Shown here in pieces: positions 1 through 7,127 of a stretch of 7,127 bases of DNA (position 1 is its first letter; every line of letters starts with the position of its first letter). Origin of the DNA: Pseudomonadota bacterium. GTDB lineage: Bacteria > Pseudomonadota > Gammaproteobacteria > Xanthomonadales > Xanthomonadaceae. Under the pieces are notes generated by a model. That model saw only the letters and a program-made list of their open reading frames with translations, ran no database searches and was not told the origin of the DNA. The stretch is taken from assembly GCA_023453655.1 (NCBI GenBank), contig JAEXTE010000206.1:1-7127 (forward strand). Direction: 5' to 3'. Position numbers and translations under genes: made by a program.

Positions 1-1530
1 GGCGGATCCGGCGCGGGCGACGGCACTGGACGCGGCGCGCGCGACTTCGACCCGCAGCGCCCCCATACGGGCTGGCTGGGCGAACCGGTCGAGGCGACCG
101 ACGACGAGGAGCGCATCGCCACCGAGCAGCTGCAGCAGCTGCTGCAGAGCCGGCGCGAACTGCTCGGCAAGCTGCGCCCGGCCGGGCGCGGCAAGAGCCC
201 GGGCACGGTGATCGGCACCGACGAGATCAGCGACGCGCTGGGGCACCTGCAGGGCCAGCCGCTGGCGGTCGGCGGCGCGCCGCAGACCCTGGCCGACGTC
301 AAGCAGACCCTGCTGGCGCAGGCCCGCCAGCGCGCGGGGAAGAACGTCGAACTGTCGCCGCGCGACAACGACACGTTCGAGCTGCTGGGCATGCTGTTCG
401 GCAACCTCGCCGAGGAAATCCGCCCGCAGGCCCCGGCCGCCGCCCTGGTCCAGCGCCTGCAGGTGCCGTTGCTGCGCGTGGCGCTGAAGGACAGCGCCTT
501 CTTCGTGCGCAGCCGCCACCCGGCGCGGCAGTTGCTCAACACCGTCGCCGAGAGCGCCGCCAGGTGGCTCGACGAGGGCGACTACGATCCGCAGTTCCTG
601 CCGCCGCTGCAGAACGCGGTCAACCACGTCGTCGAGAAATACGACGGCGACATCGAGGTCTTCAGCGCCTCCAACGAACAACTGCAGACCCACCTGCAGG
701 CGCAGGTCCGCAAGGCCGAACTGCTCGAGCGCCGCCACGCCGAGGCCGCGCGCGGCAAAGAAAAGCTGGAGGTGGCCAAGCTGCGCGCCGCCGAGGTGAT
801 GACCGAGGTCATCGGCGACCAGCGCCTGCCGCACTTCACCCGCGCCCTGCTCAACCAGGCCTGGGCCGACGTGCTGACCCTGACCCTGCTGCGCCAGGGC
901 GAGGGTTCGGACGCCTGGACGCGGCAGCTCGACGTCACCCGCCGCATCGCCGAGGCCTGCACGCGCGAGGACGCGCCGCGCGACCCGGAGCTCGTGGCCC
1001 ACATCGAGTCGGCGCTGGCCCAGGTCGGCTACCACGGCGACGAAGCGAGCGTCATCGCCCAGCGCCTGACCAGCAACCGGCCGGAGGAGGCCGAAGGCGA
1101 TCCGGCCTCGCGCACCGAACTGGCGATGAAGCTCAAGGCGCGCACCCGCCTGGGCGAGGACGCCGAACGCAAGAAGCCGCCGCTGCCGCCGCGCACGCCC
1201 GAGGAACAGGCGCGCTACGAGCAGCTGCGGGTGCTGCCGTTCGGCACCTGGATCGAGTTCACCACCAACCAGCAGGGCGACATGGTCCGCCGCCGCCTGT
1301 CCTGGTACAGCCTGCTCACCGGCAACGCCCTGTTCGTCAACCATCGCGGCCAGCGCGTGGGCGAGCAGTCGCTCGACAGCGTCGCGCGGCTGCTGGCCTC
1401 GGGACAGGCCCGCATCGTGACCAGCGGCCAGGCCCGCCTGGTCGACCGCGCCTGGCAGGCGGCGATGCATGCGCTGCGCAGCTTCGCCGGGCTGGGCGAC
1501 CGCGGCGAGAACGCGGAGGCGCAGGCATGA
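1..1530 (+). CDS. DUF1631 family protein, 3' part (5' end outside window)
   Basis: The reading frame is open from the first base, so the gene starts upstream of the window; 509 C-terminal residues are visible. The GTG at 208 is internal and not a credible start. I recognise this as a DUF1631-type protein, a large, mostly helical family of unknown biochemical function found in proteobacteria. Visible residues 1-70 are a low-complexity, Gly/Arg-rich then acidic linker with a Gln/Leu run. A helical region follows. Residues about 225-268 are charged and heptad-like (NEQLQTHLQAQVRKAELLER), so probably coiled coil. After a charged Pro-rich linker (about 385-405), the last 100 residues form a compact domain with FGTWIEF (414-420), RRRLSWYS (430-437) and LFVNHRG (444-450), which reads like beta strands of a small barrel. 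There is no signal peptide or membrane segment in the visible part, so it is probably cytoplasmic. It overlaps the PilZ gene, which suggests a shared signalling role. The family call is by pattern recall; the function is unknown. Confidence 0.82.
   Translation, partial: GGSGAGDGTGRGARDFDPQRPHTGWLGEPVEATDDEERIATEQLQQLLQSRRELLGKLRPAGRGKSPGTVIGTDEISDALGHLQGQPLAVGGAPQTLADVKQTLLAQARQRAGKNVELSPRDNDTFELLGMLFGNLAEEIRPQAPAAALVQRLQVPLLRVALKDSAFFVRSRHPARQLLNTVAESAARWLDEGDYDPQFLPPLQNAVNHVVEKYDGDIEVFSASNEQLQTHLQAQVRKAELLERRHAEAARGKEKLEVAKLRAAEVMTEVIGDQRLPHFTRALLNQAWADVLTLTLLRQGEGSDAWTRQLDVTRRIAEACTREDAPRDPELVAHIESALAQVGYHGDEASVIAQRLTSNRPEEAEGDPASRTELAMKLKARTRLGEDAERKKPPLPPRTPEEQARYEQLRVLPFGTWIEFTTNQQGDMVRRRLSWYSLLTGNALFVNHRGQRVGEQSLDSVARLLASGQARIVTSGQARLVDRAWQAAMHALRSFAGLGDRGENAEAQA
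1515..1519 (+). promoter_or_regulatory. Strong Shine-Dalgarno for the PilZ gene, inside the DUF1631 coding end
   Basis: A perfect GGAGG lies 7 bases before the ATG at 1527, within the last codons of the DUF1631 gene. With the ATGA stop/start overlap it fixes the PilZ start and allows terminating ribosomes to restart, so the two proteins are probably made in a coupled ratio. Confidence 0.75.
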
Positions 1531-1874
1531 ACCAGGAATTCCGGCGCGCCAAGCGGCGCAAGGCCTCCGACACCATCCCGGTCACCGATGCGATGACCGG
1601 CCGGGTGGTCGGCCGCATCGGCAACCTGTCGCAGACCGGACTGCTGCTGATCGCCAGCGAACCGCTGATCGACGATGCCCTGTACCAGCTGCATTTCGCA
1701 CTGCCGCACGACCACGGCCCGCTGGAGATCGAAGTGGGCGCGCACCTGCTGTGGATGGACAACGCCAGCGCGCGCTCGCAGCTGTGGGCGGGCTTCCGCT
1801 TCATCGCGCTGGGTGCCGAGCAGTCGCGGCGGCTGCGCAGCTGGATCGAGGCGCCGGGCAGCCACTACGAATAG
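1527..1874 (+). CDS. Single-domain PilZ protein, probable cyclic-di-GMP receptor
   Basis: This is a 115-residue protein made almost entirely of one PilZ domain. PilZ domains bind the second messenger cyclic-di-GMP and transmit its level to motility, adhesion or secretion machinery. Both ligand-binding signatures are visible: the arginine motif RxxxR near the N-terminus (R6-R7 and R10-R11 in FRRAKRRK) and N33-x-S35-x-x-G38 (NLSQTG), which opens the beta barrel. The rest has the alternating hydrophobic pattern of the barrel and ends with a short helix (EQSRRLRSWIE). With both motifs intact it should be able to bind the ligand, unlike the degenerate PilZ proteins that only serve as type IV pilus adaptors. 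The start is set by a GGAGG 7 bases upstream and by the ATGA overlap with the DUF1631 gene, implying translational coupling and possibly a functional complex. The specific target is unknown. Confidence 0.9.
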   Translation: MNQEFRRAKRRKASDTIPVTDAMTGRVVGRIGNLSQTGLLLIASEPLIDDALYQLHFALPHDHGPLEIEVGAHLLWMDNASARSQLWAGFRFIALGAEQSRRLRSWIEAPGSHYE

Positions 1875-1927
1875 CCCGCGGGCGCGTCGATCCGCGCGAC
1901 ACTGCGTTCGGCCGCCTGCAGCTTCAG

Positions 1928-1944
1928 GCCGCATGCGGCAGAAT
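1928..1944 (+). promoter_or_regulatory. Possible pepQ promoter/operator: 12-bp palindrome abutting a -10-like box
   Basis: GCCGCATGCGGC (1928-1939) is a perfect palindrome. It shares its last base with CAGAAT (1939-1944), a plausible -10 hexamer 33 bases before the pepQ start. I see no convincing -35 box 16-18 bases upstream, and short palindromes are common in DNA this GC-rich. There is no T-tract, so it is not a terminator. pepQ may equally be read through from the PilZ gene. Confidence 0.2.
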
Positions 1945-1976
1945 GGCGCCGGTTGTCTTTCGCGGAAAATCCCCCG

Positions 1977-3302
1977 ATGTCCAGCGCCGCCGCCCTCTAT
2001 TCCGACCACCTCGCCACCCTGCAGGCCCGCACCGCCACGGCGCTCGAACGCGGCGGCTTCGACCACCTGGTGGTGCCCAGCGGCACGGCGCATTACCAGG
2101 TCTTCGACGACCGCGACTATCCCTATGCGGTCAACCCGCAGTTCAAGCACTGGCTGCCGCTGACCCGCAATCCGGGCAGCTGGATCGTCGCCACGCCGGG
2201 GCAGAAGCCGAAGCTGGTCTACCTGCAGCCGCGCGACTACTGGCACGTGGTGCCGCAGGCGCCGGAAGGCTACTGGGTCGAGCACTTCGACATCGTGGTG
2301 ATCCGCCAGCCGGAGGAAGCGCTCAAGCACCTGCCGCGCAACGCCTCGCGCTGCGCCGTACTGGGCGAGCCGCAGAGCGCGCTGGGCAAGTACGGCGCGT
2401 TCCTGCCCAACAATCCGCGGCCGGTGCTCGACTACCTGGAGTACCACCGCGCCTTCAAGACGCCCTACGAGATCGAGATGCTGCGCGAGGCCACGCGGCG
2501 CGGCGTACGTGCGCACCAGGCCGCCGAGCGCGCTTTCCGCAGCGGCGCCAGCGAGTTCGGCATCCACCTGTCCTACTGCCAGGCGGCCGGCCAGGATGCG
2601 GGCGAACTGCCCTACTCCAACATCGTCGCACTCAACGAGCACGGCGCCGTGCTGCACTACACCGAACTCGACCGCGTGCCGCCGAAGCCCGCGCGCAGCT
2701 TCCTGCTCGACGCCGGCGCCAGCCATGGCGGCTACGCCTGCGACATCACCCGCACCCATGCGCAGGACACCGCGGGCGAGTTCCAGGCGCTGATCGACGC
2801 GGTCGACCGCGCGCAGCAGGCCATGTGCGCGCAGGTGCGCGCCGGCATGGACTATCGCCAGCTGCACCTGGATGCGCACCTGGCGCTGGCCGGGATCCTG
2901 CGCGAGGCCGGCATCATCACGGTGCAGCCAGAGGAGGCGGTGGCCACCGGCGTGAGCAGCGCCTTCTTCCCGCACGGCATCGGCCACGGCCTGGGCCTGC
3001 AGGTGCACGATGTCGCCGGCTTCGCCGCTTCCGACCGCGGCGGCACGATCGCCAGGCCCGAGGGTCACCCGTACCTGCGCCTGACCCGCACCCTGGAGCC
3101 GGGCTTCGTGGTCACGATCGAGCCGGGCATCTACTTCGTCGACATGCTGCTGGAAGACCTGCAGGCCGCGGGTCGCGGCGGCAGCGTGGACTGGAGCCGG
3201 GTGGACGCCTTCCGCCCCTACGGCGGCATCCGCATCGAGGACAACGTGGTCTGCACCGGGGGCGAGCCGCTCAACCTCACCCGCGAGGCCTTCGCCGGCT
3301 GA
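1977..3302 (+). CDS. pepQ: Xaa-Pro dipeptidase (prolidase), M24B family
   Basis: This cytoplasmic metalloenzyme splits dipeptides with a C-terminal proline, the last step in recycling proline-containing peptides. It is 441 residues long, close to the E. coli PepQ length. The N-terminal domain (about 1-160) has the family stretch DDRDYPYAVNPQFKHWLPLT; the C-terminal pita-bread domain carries all five dinuclear metal ligands: D245 (LLDAG), D256 (CDITRTHA), H337 (HGIGHGLGLQVHD), E382 (TIEPGIYF) and E421 (GGIRIEDNV). Supporting histidines H333 and H344 are also present. Family members usually use Mn2+, and E. coli PepQ has side activity on organophosphotriesters. I chose the ATG at 1977 (MSSAAALYSDHL) because it matches the family's N-terminus and has GGAA 9 bases upstream; an in-frame TTG at 1953 would add 8 residues but lacks support. 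It follows the PilZ gene by 102 bases with no clear terminator, so read-through is possible. Nothing looks broken. Confidence 0.95.
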   Translation: MSSAAALYSDHLATLQARTATALERGGFDHLVVPSGTAHYQVFDDRDYPYAVNPQFKHWLPLTRNPGSWIVATPGQKPKLVYLQPRDYWHVVPQAPEGYWVEHFDIVVIRQPEEALKHLPRNASRCAVLGEPQSALGKYGAFLPNNPRPVLDYLEYHRAFKTPYEIEMLREATRRGVRAHQAAERAFRSGASEFGIHLSYCQAAGQDAGELPYSNIVALNEHGAVLHYTELDRVPPKPARSFLLDAGASHGGYACDITRTHAQDTAGEFQALIDAVDRAQQAMCAQVRAGMDYRQLHLDAHLALAGILREAGIITVQPEEAVATGVSSAFFPHGIGHGLGLQVHDVAGFAASDRGGTIARPEGHPYLRLTRTLEPGFVVTIEPGIYFVDMLLEDLQAAGRGGSVDWSRVDAFRPYGGIRIEDNVVCTGGEPLNLTREAFAG

Positions 3303-3422
3303 GCCACGCCATACCCCGGCAATCCCCCGCGCGACGCATCGGCGCCTGCGCCGCCTGCCTGGTGGCGCACTGCCCGCCCCGGCACCATCGTCATGGCGTC
3401 GTTGCCGTGCTGCAACATGGGG

Positions 3423-3446
3423 TTTGCTGAAAATCGGTAAGAATCG
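3423..3446 (+). promoter_or_regulatory. Candidate promoter region for hppA
   Basis: Within the 230-base gap between pepQ and hppA, this short patch is markedly AT-richer than its surroundings. It contains TAAGAAT (3438-3444), a possible -10 box, and two AATCG copies (3432-3436, 3442-3446) exactly 10 bases apart. TTGCTG at 3424 resembles a -35 box but lies only about 9 bases from the -10, too close for a sigma-70 pair, and I find no properly spaced alternative. The position fits an hppA promoter giving a leader of roughly 80 bases; the box assignment is weak. Confidence 0.25.
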
Positions 3447-3448
3447 AT

Positions 3449-3467
3449 CCACCGGCCGGGCCGGTGG
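3449..3467 (+). repeat. GC-rich perfect hairpin in the hppA leader
   Basis: CCACCGGCC (3449-3457) and GGCCGGTGG (3459-3467) are perfect inverted repeats around a single G; in RNA this would be an 8-bp stem with a 3-base loop. No T-tract follows, so it is not an intrinsic terminator of pepQ. It sits just downstream of the AT-rich promoter candidate, where it could be a 5'-leader stabilising hairpin or a dyad operator. Function is not shown. Confidence 0.4.
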
Positions 3468-3521
3468 AGCATCGCCGAGCCCTGCCCGGATTCCTGTGTC
3501 TCTTCACGCTCCACTTTCTCC

Positions 3522-3530
3522 GGGGGAGGG
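3522..3530 (+). promoter_or_regulatory. hppA Shine-Dalgarno, possibly paired with an upstream CTCC
   Basis: The purine block GGGGGAGGG ends 3 bases before the ATG at 3534 and contains GGAGG (3525-3529, 4 bases from the start), so it clearly marks the start. It directly follows a pyrimidine-rich stretch (about 3493-3521). CTCC at 3518-3521 can pair with GGAG at 3525-3528 across a GGG loop, with two possible G-U pairs extending it. Such a small hairpin could modestly mask the site. Confidence 0.6.
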
Positions 3531-3533
3531 TTC

Positions 3534-5564
<2,031 letters not shown>

Positions 5565-5587
5565 CCGCGGTCGCCTAGGCGTGCGCT

Positions 5588-5616
5588 AAGCCCCGGCCAT
5601 GCCGGGGCTTTTCTTT
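5588..5616 (+). terminator. Rho-independent terminator of hppA
   Basis: AAGCCCCGGC (5588-5597) and GCCGGGGCTT (5601-5610) form a perfect 10-bp stem around a CAT loop, followed by TTCTTT (5611-5616). It lies 24 bases after the hppA stop. Read on the minus strand the stem is followed by AGCGC rather than a T-run, so it should work poorly for the converging small gene. Confidence 0.93.
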
Positions 5617-5658
5617 GCGCCGTTTCCGGACGCGGTTTTCGTAACTGCTTGACGATGG

Positions 5659-6207
5659 TCAAGGGGACGCGAACGACTGCGCCGCCAGGTCGAACCATGG
5701 CGTGCACAGCAGCTGCTGCCCCGCGACCGCCTCCGCGCCGGCCTGCCAGATCCGGCCGGCCTCCACGTCCTCGGCGGCGAAGAACGCCGTGTCGTCGAAC
5801 GGCGCCACGCCCACGCACCAGCGCACGCGCCGGGGCGGCGCTGACGATGGCAGCGTCGTGCTGAACTCGCCCGCCAGCACCGCGCCTGGCGCCAGCTGCA
5901 GGGCGAGCGGCGTCGCCGGCACCGTCGGCCCGGTGAAGCCCGCGGGCGGGGGAAGTGCGAGGTGCCGCAGTTCCACTGAGCCTTCGGCCGCCTGCAGGAC
6001 ATGCGGCGCACCGATCGCGCCTGCCTCCTGTCGTCCGGTGAGCACCGCGTGGCGGTCGCCGCGATCGAACACGGCCAGCGATGCCTGGCCGGTGTTGCGC
6101 AGGCGGTAGCGCACCCGCACTGCGTTCGGCATCTCCGGTTCGATGCTGGCCTCGAGCCGGACGCCATCGCGCTGGACGAGGGTGGACGCGGATCTTGCCT
6201 TGCTCAT
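5659..6207 (-). CDS. Hypothetical protein, probably beta-rich
   Basis: I do not recognise this 182-residue protein. Its middle has alternating hydrophobic residues typical of a beta sandwich (VRVRYRLRNTGQASLAVFDR is reminiscent of Ig-like or BsuPI-inhibitor-like strands, an inference only). The C-terminal half is Pro/Ala-rich and has two cysteines (RWCVGV and LLCTPW) that could form a disulfide if exported. Codon use is GC-ending throughout, consistent with a real gene. I chose ATG 6207 (MSKARS) because GGAGA lies 10 bases upstream. An in-frame ATG at 6255 gives 198 residues but has only a weak ribosome site. The frame stays open further, through a hydrophobic, signal-like stretch, to possible GTG starts at 6366 and 6375 (235-238 residues). 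The open frame up to 6453 crosses the neighbour's terminator and is not credible that far. It converges on hppA and is separated from the M91 gene by a strong terminator, so it should have its own promoter, which I cannot place. Confidence 0.65.
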   Translation of the reverse strand: MSKARSASTLVQRDGVRLEASIEPEMPNAVRVRYRLRNTGQASLAVFDRGDRHAVLTGRQEAGAIGAPHVLQAAEGSVELRHLALPPPAGFTGPTVPATPLALQLAPGAVLAGEFSTTLPSSAPPRRVRWCVGVAPFDDTAFFAAEDVEAGRIWQAGAEAVAGQQLLCTPWFDLAAQSFASP

Positions 6208-6255
6208 GGCCTGCCGCTCTCCGGACGGGATCGCGCCTGTTTCATCGTGGGCCAT

Positions 6256-6388
6256 GACCTGTGTCCAGATGGGCGCGACTGCCAACACCGCCGCCGCGAA
6301 TGCGCGGACACCCGGAGTCGCGCCGCCCGCCTCGCGCCGGGATTGCGCATGTCCAGGTCGCGCCACCGGAATCACCGGCCGCCACCGG
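6256..6388 (-). other. Gap upstream of the small hypothetical gene; signal-peptide-like reading frame without a good start
   Basis: In frame with the downstream gene, this stretch encodes VRAFAAAVLAVAPIWTQVMA followed by HDE, which has the hydrophobic core and small-residue cleavage site of a Sec signal peptide. Its only in-frame start candidates are GTG at 6375 and 6366, giving an untypically long leader, and codons before the hydrophobic core are poorer in GC at the third position. An ATG at 6350 in another frame reads MRNPGARRAARLR, a basic n-region. No promoter boxes stand out. It may be true N-terminal coding sequence, a frame-damaged leader, or plain intergenic DNA. Confidence 0.35.
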
Positions 6389-6431
6389 AAAAAAAGATGG
6401 CCAGCCGGCACTGCGGTGCCGGCTGGCCATC
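6389..6431 (-). terminator. Very strong Rho-independent terminator of the M91 gene
   Basis: The arms 6396-6411 and 6416-6431 are perfect 16-bp inverted repeats around a 4-base loop (6412-6415). On the minus strand the stem is followed immediately by seven T (6395-6389). The stem begins 41 bases after the M91 stop. The strength and orientation indicate that minus-strand transcription from the M91 gene stops here and does not feed the next gene. Confidence 0.95.
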
Positions 6432-6472
6432 CGTCCATCCCTGGAGCATGCAACCATGGCTCCCTGCCGCGG

Positions 6473-7127
6473 TTACAACCTGTAGCTGGGCCGGTCCGGC
6501 AGGCCCAGTTCCTCGCGCAGCCCGTTCTCGGTGAGATGGTCGGGATTGGCGGTCGTGGGCGGCGTGGACGGATCGCCGTCGAAGTCGAAGGGCGCGGCGG
6601 TGGTCTCCAGCCCCACCGCCTGGCGCTCGGAGTTGGAGATGCCGCGGTCGGCGGCGTCGGGGCCGCTGTAGTTGCCCGGCTGCAGCGAGCCGTTGACGAA
6701 GTTGTAGGCGTGCGACATCTCGTGGTACAGCACCACCACCGGCGCCGGGAACGCGTCCATGTGGAACGACGGGTTGTAGCGGATGTCGGTATCCACGCCG
6801 CGGCCGGCGACGCCGTTGGTGATCTGCACGTCGGGCCAGGTGGCGTTGGGATCGGCCGGCATGGCGTAACCGTTGTGCTCGTTGGCGAGCTCCTTGATGG
6901 TCACGGTGTTGCCGCGCGCGGCCGCGGTGGCGTCGAACTCGCCGAGCATGCGCTGGCCGTTGGGCGAACTGCGCAGGAAGTCGATCTCCGCCTGCAGGCG
7001 CTGCACGAACGCGTCCGAGCCCTCGACCTTCAGGCTGCTGCCGGCCTGCGGGTCGATCTCGACGTTGACCACGGTGGGCCGCGCGCCGGTGGCGGCGTTG
7101 ATCATGTCGCCGATCTCGGCATAGACC
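6473..7127 (-). CDS. M91-family zinc metallopeptidase (NleD-like effector domain), C-terminal part
   Basis: The frame is open to the right edge, so the 5' end is missing; 217 residues are visible. An ATG at 7105 is internal to the open frame and has no clear ribosome site. The zinc-protease signature VVLYHEMSHAYN is at 6736-6701, with HExxH (HEMSH) at 6724-6710. About 28 residues on, SNSERQAVGLE (Glu codon 6628-6626) is the likely third zinc ligand. The ending TENGLREELGLPDRPSYRL and the SSPNGQRMLGEFD segment also fit the Peptidase_M91 ('effector protein') family as I remember it. Family knowledge: E. coli NleD is a secreted protease that cuts host JNK and p38 kinases; many M91 homologues in environmental proteobacteria have unknown targets. 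No signal peptide or membrane helix is in view, but the N-terminus is unseen and may hold a delivery or second domain. Codon use matches the neighbours, so there is no sign of recent transfer. Confidence 0.85.
   Translation of the reverse strand, partial: VYAEIGDMINAATGARPTVVNVEIDPQAGSSLKVEGSDAFVQRLQAEIDFLRSSPNGQRMLGEFDATAAARGNTVTIKELANEHNGYAMPADPNATWPDVQITNGVAGRGVDTDIRYNPSFHMDAFPAPVVVLYHEMSHAYNFVNGSLQPGNYSGPDAADRGISNSERQAVGLETTAAPFDFDGDPSTPPTTANPDHLTENGLREELGLPDRPSYRL

Noticed and set aside
208..210. GTG as the start of the DUF1631 gene
   Set aside because: The frame is open back to base 1 with coding-like codons and no ribosome site precedes this GTG, so the gene begins outside the window.
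1907..1921. 15-base exact match to 5983-5997 (same strand)
   Set aside because: One copy is intergenic, the other inside a coding region; both are made of GGCCGCCTGCAG-type codon sequence common in such GC-rich DNA, and no boundary or flanking repeat supports an element.
3340..3353. CGGCGC/GCGCCG inverted repeat after pepQ as a terminator
   Set aside because: The stem is short, the loop only 2 bases, and no T-run follows.
1469..3430. A 653-codon plus-strand frame and other long frames overlapping PilZ and pepQ
   Set aside because: Products are Arg/Ala/Pro/Gly-rich with no motifs and overlap well-supported genes in another frame.
1215..3452. A 745-codon open frame on the minus strand
   Set aside because: It lies opposite DUF1631, PilZ and pepQ, all clearly real. 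Its product is rich in Arg, Ala, His, Val and Asp with no recognisable domain, as expected for the antisense of GC-rich codons.
5702..6109. Plus-strand open frames opposite the small hypothetical gene
   Set aside because: Low-complexity Ser/Ala/Arg/Pro-rich translations and no good ribosome sites. The minus-strand frame has better codon use and a structured-looking product, though this choice is less certain than elsewhere.

Overview
The window is dense, very GC-rich bacterial chromosome with strongly GC-ending codons. The gene content (a PepQ-type prolidase close to the Xanthomonas form, a 676-residue membrane pyrophosphatase, a DUF1631 protein coupled to a small PilZ protein, and an M91-family peptidase) suggests a gammaproteobacterium of the Xanthomonadaceae/Lysobacteraceae, such as a Lysobacter, Luteimonas or Pseudoxanthomonas relative. 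This placement is by recall of protein resemblance, not by a search.

Left half, plus strand. The 3' part of a DUF1631 gene enters from the left edge (1-1530). It overlaps by an ATGA junction a 115-residue PilZ-domain gene (1527-1874), which has a strong ribosome binding site inside the DUF1631 3' end. The two are almost certainly one translation-coupled unit, probably in cyclic-di-GMP responsive physiology. After a 102-base gap with no obvious terminator comes pepQ, Xaa-Pro dipeptidase (1977-3302), with all five metal ligands. A 230-base non-coding leader region holding a GC-rich hairpin then precedes hppA (3534-5564), a membrane proton-pumping pyrophosphatase with the K+-independent signature. 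A clean Rho-independent terminator closes it (5588-5616).

Right part, minus strand. A small unrecognised gene (about 5659-6207) converges on hppA. Upstream of it, a very strong terminator with a perfect 16-bp stem (6389-6431) ends a second minus-strand gene (6473-7127, cut by the right edge). That gene encodes the C-terminal part of an M91-family zinc metallopeptidase with an HEMSH active-site motif, a family whose founding members are secreted effectors.

The plus-strand genes are housekeeping (peptide turnover, energy coupling, probable c-di-GMP signalling). The M91 gene is the most accessory-looking element. I see no CRISPR array, tRNA, rRNA, insertion sequence or phage gene, and no complete undescribed multi-gene system. 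The best leads are the M91 protein, the coupled DUF1631-PilZ pair and the ambiguous N-terminus of the small hypothetical gene.
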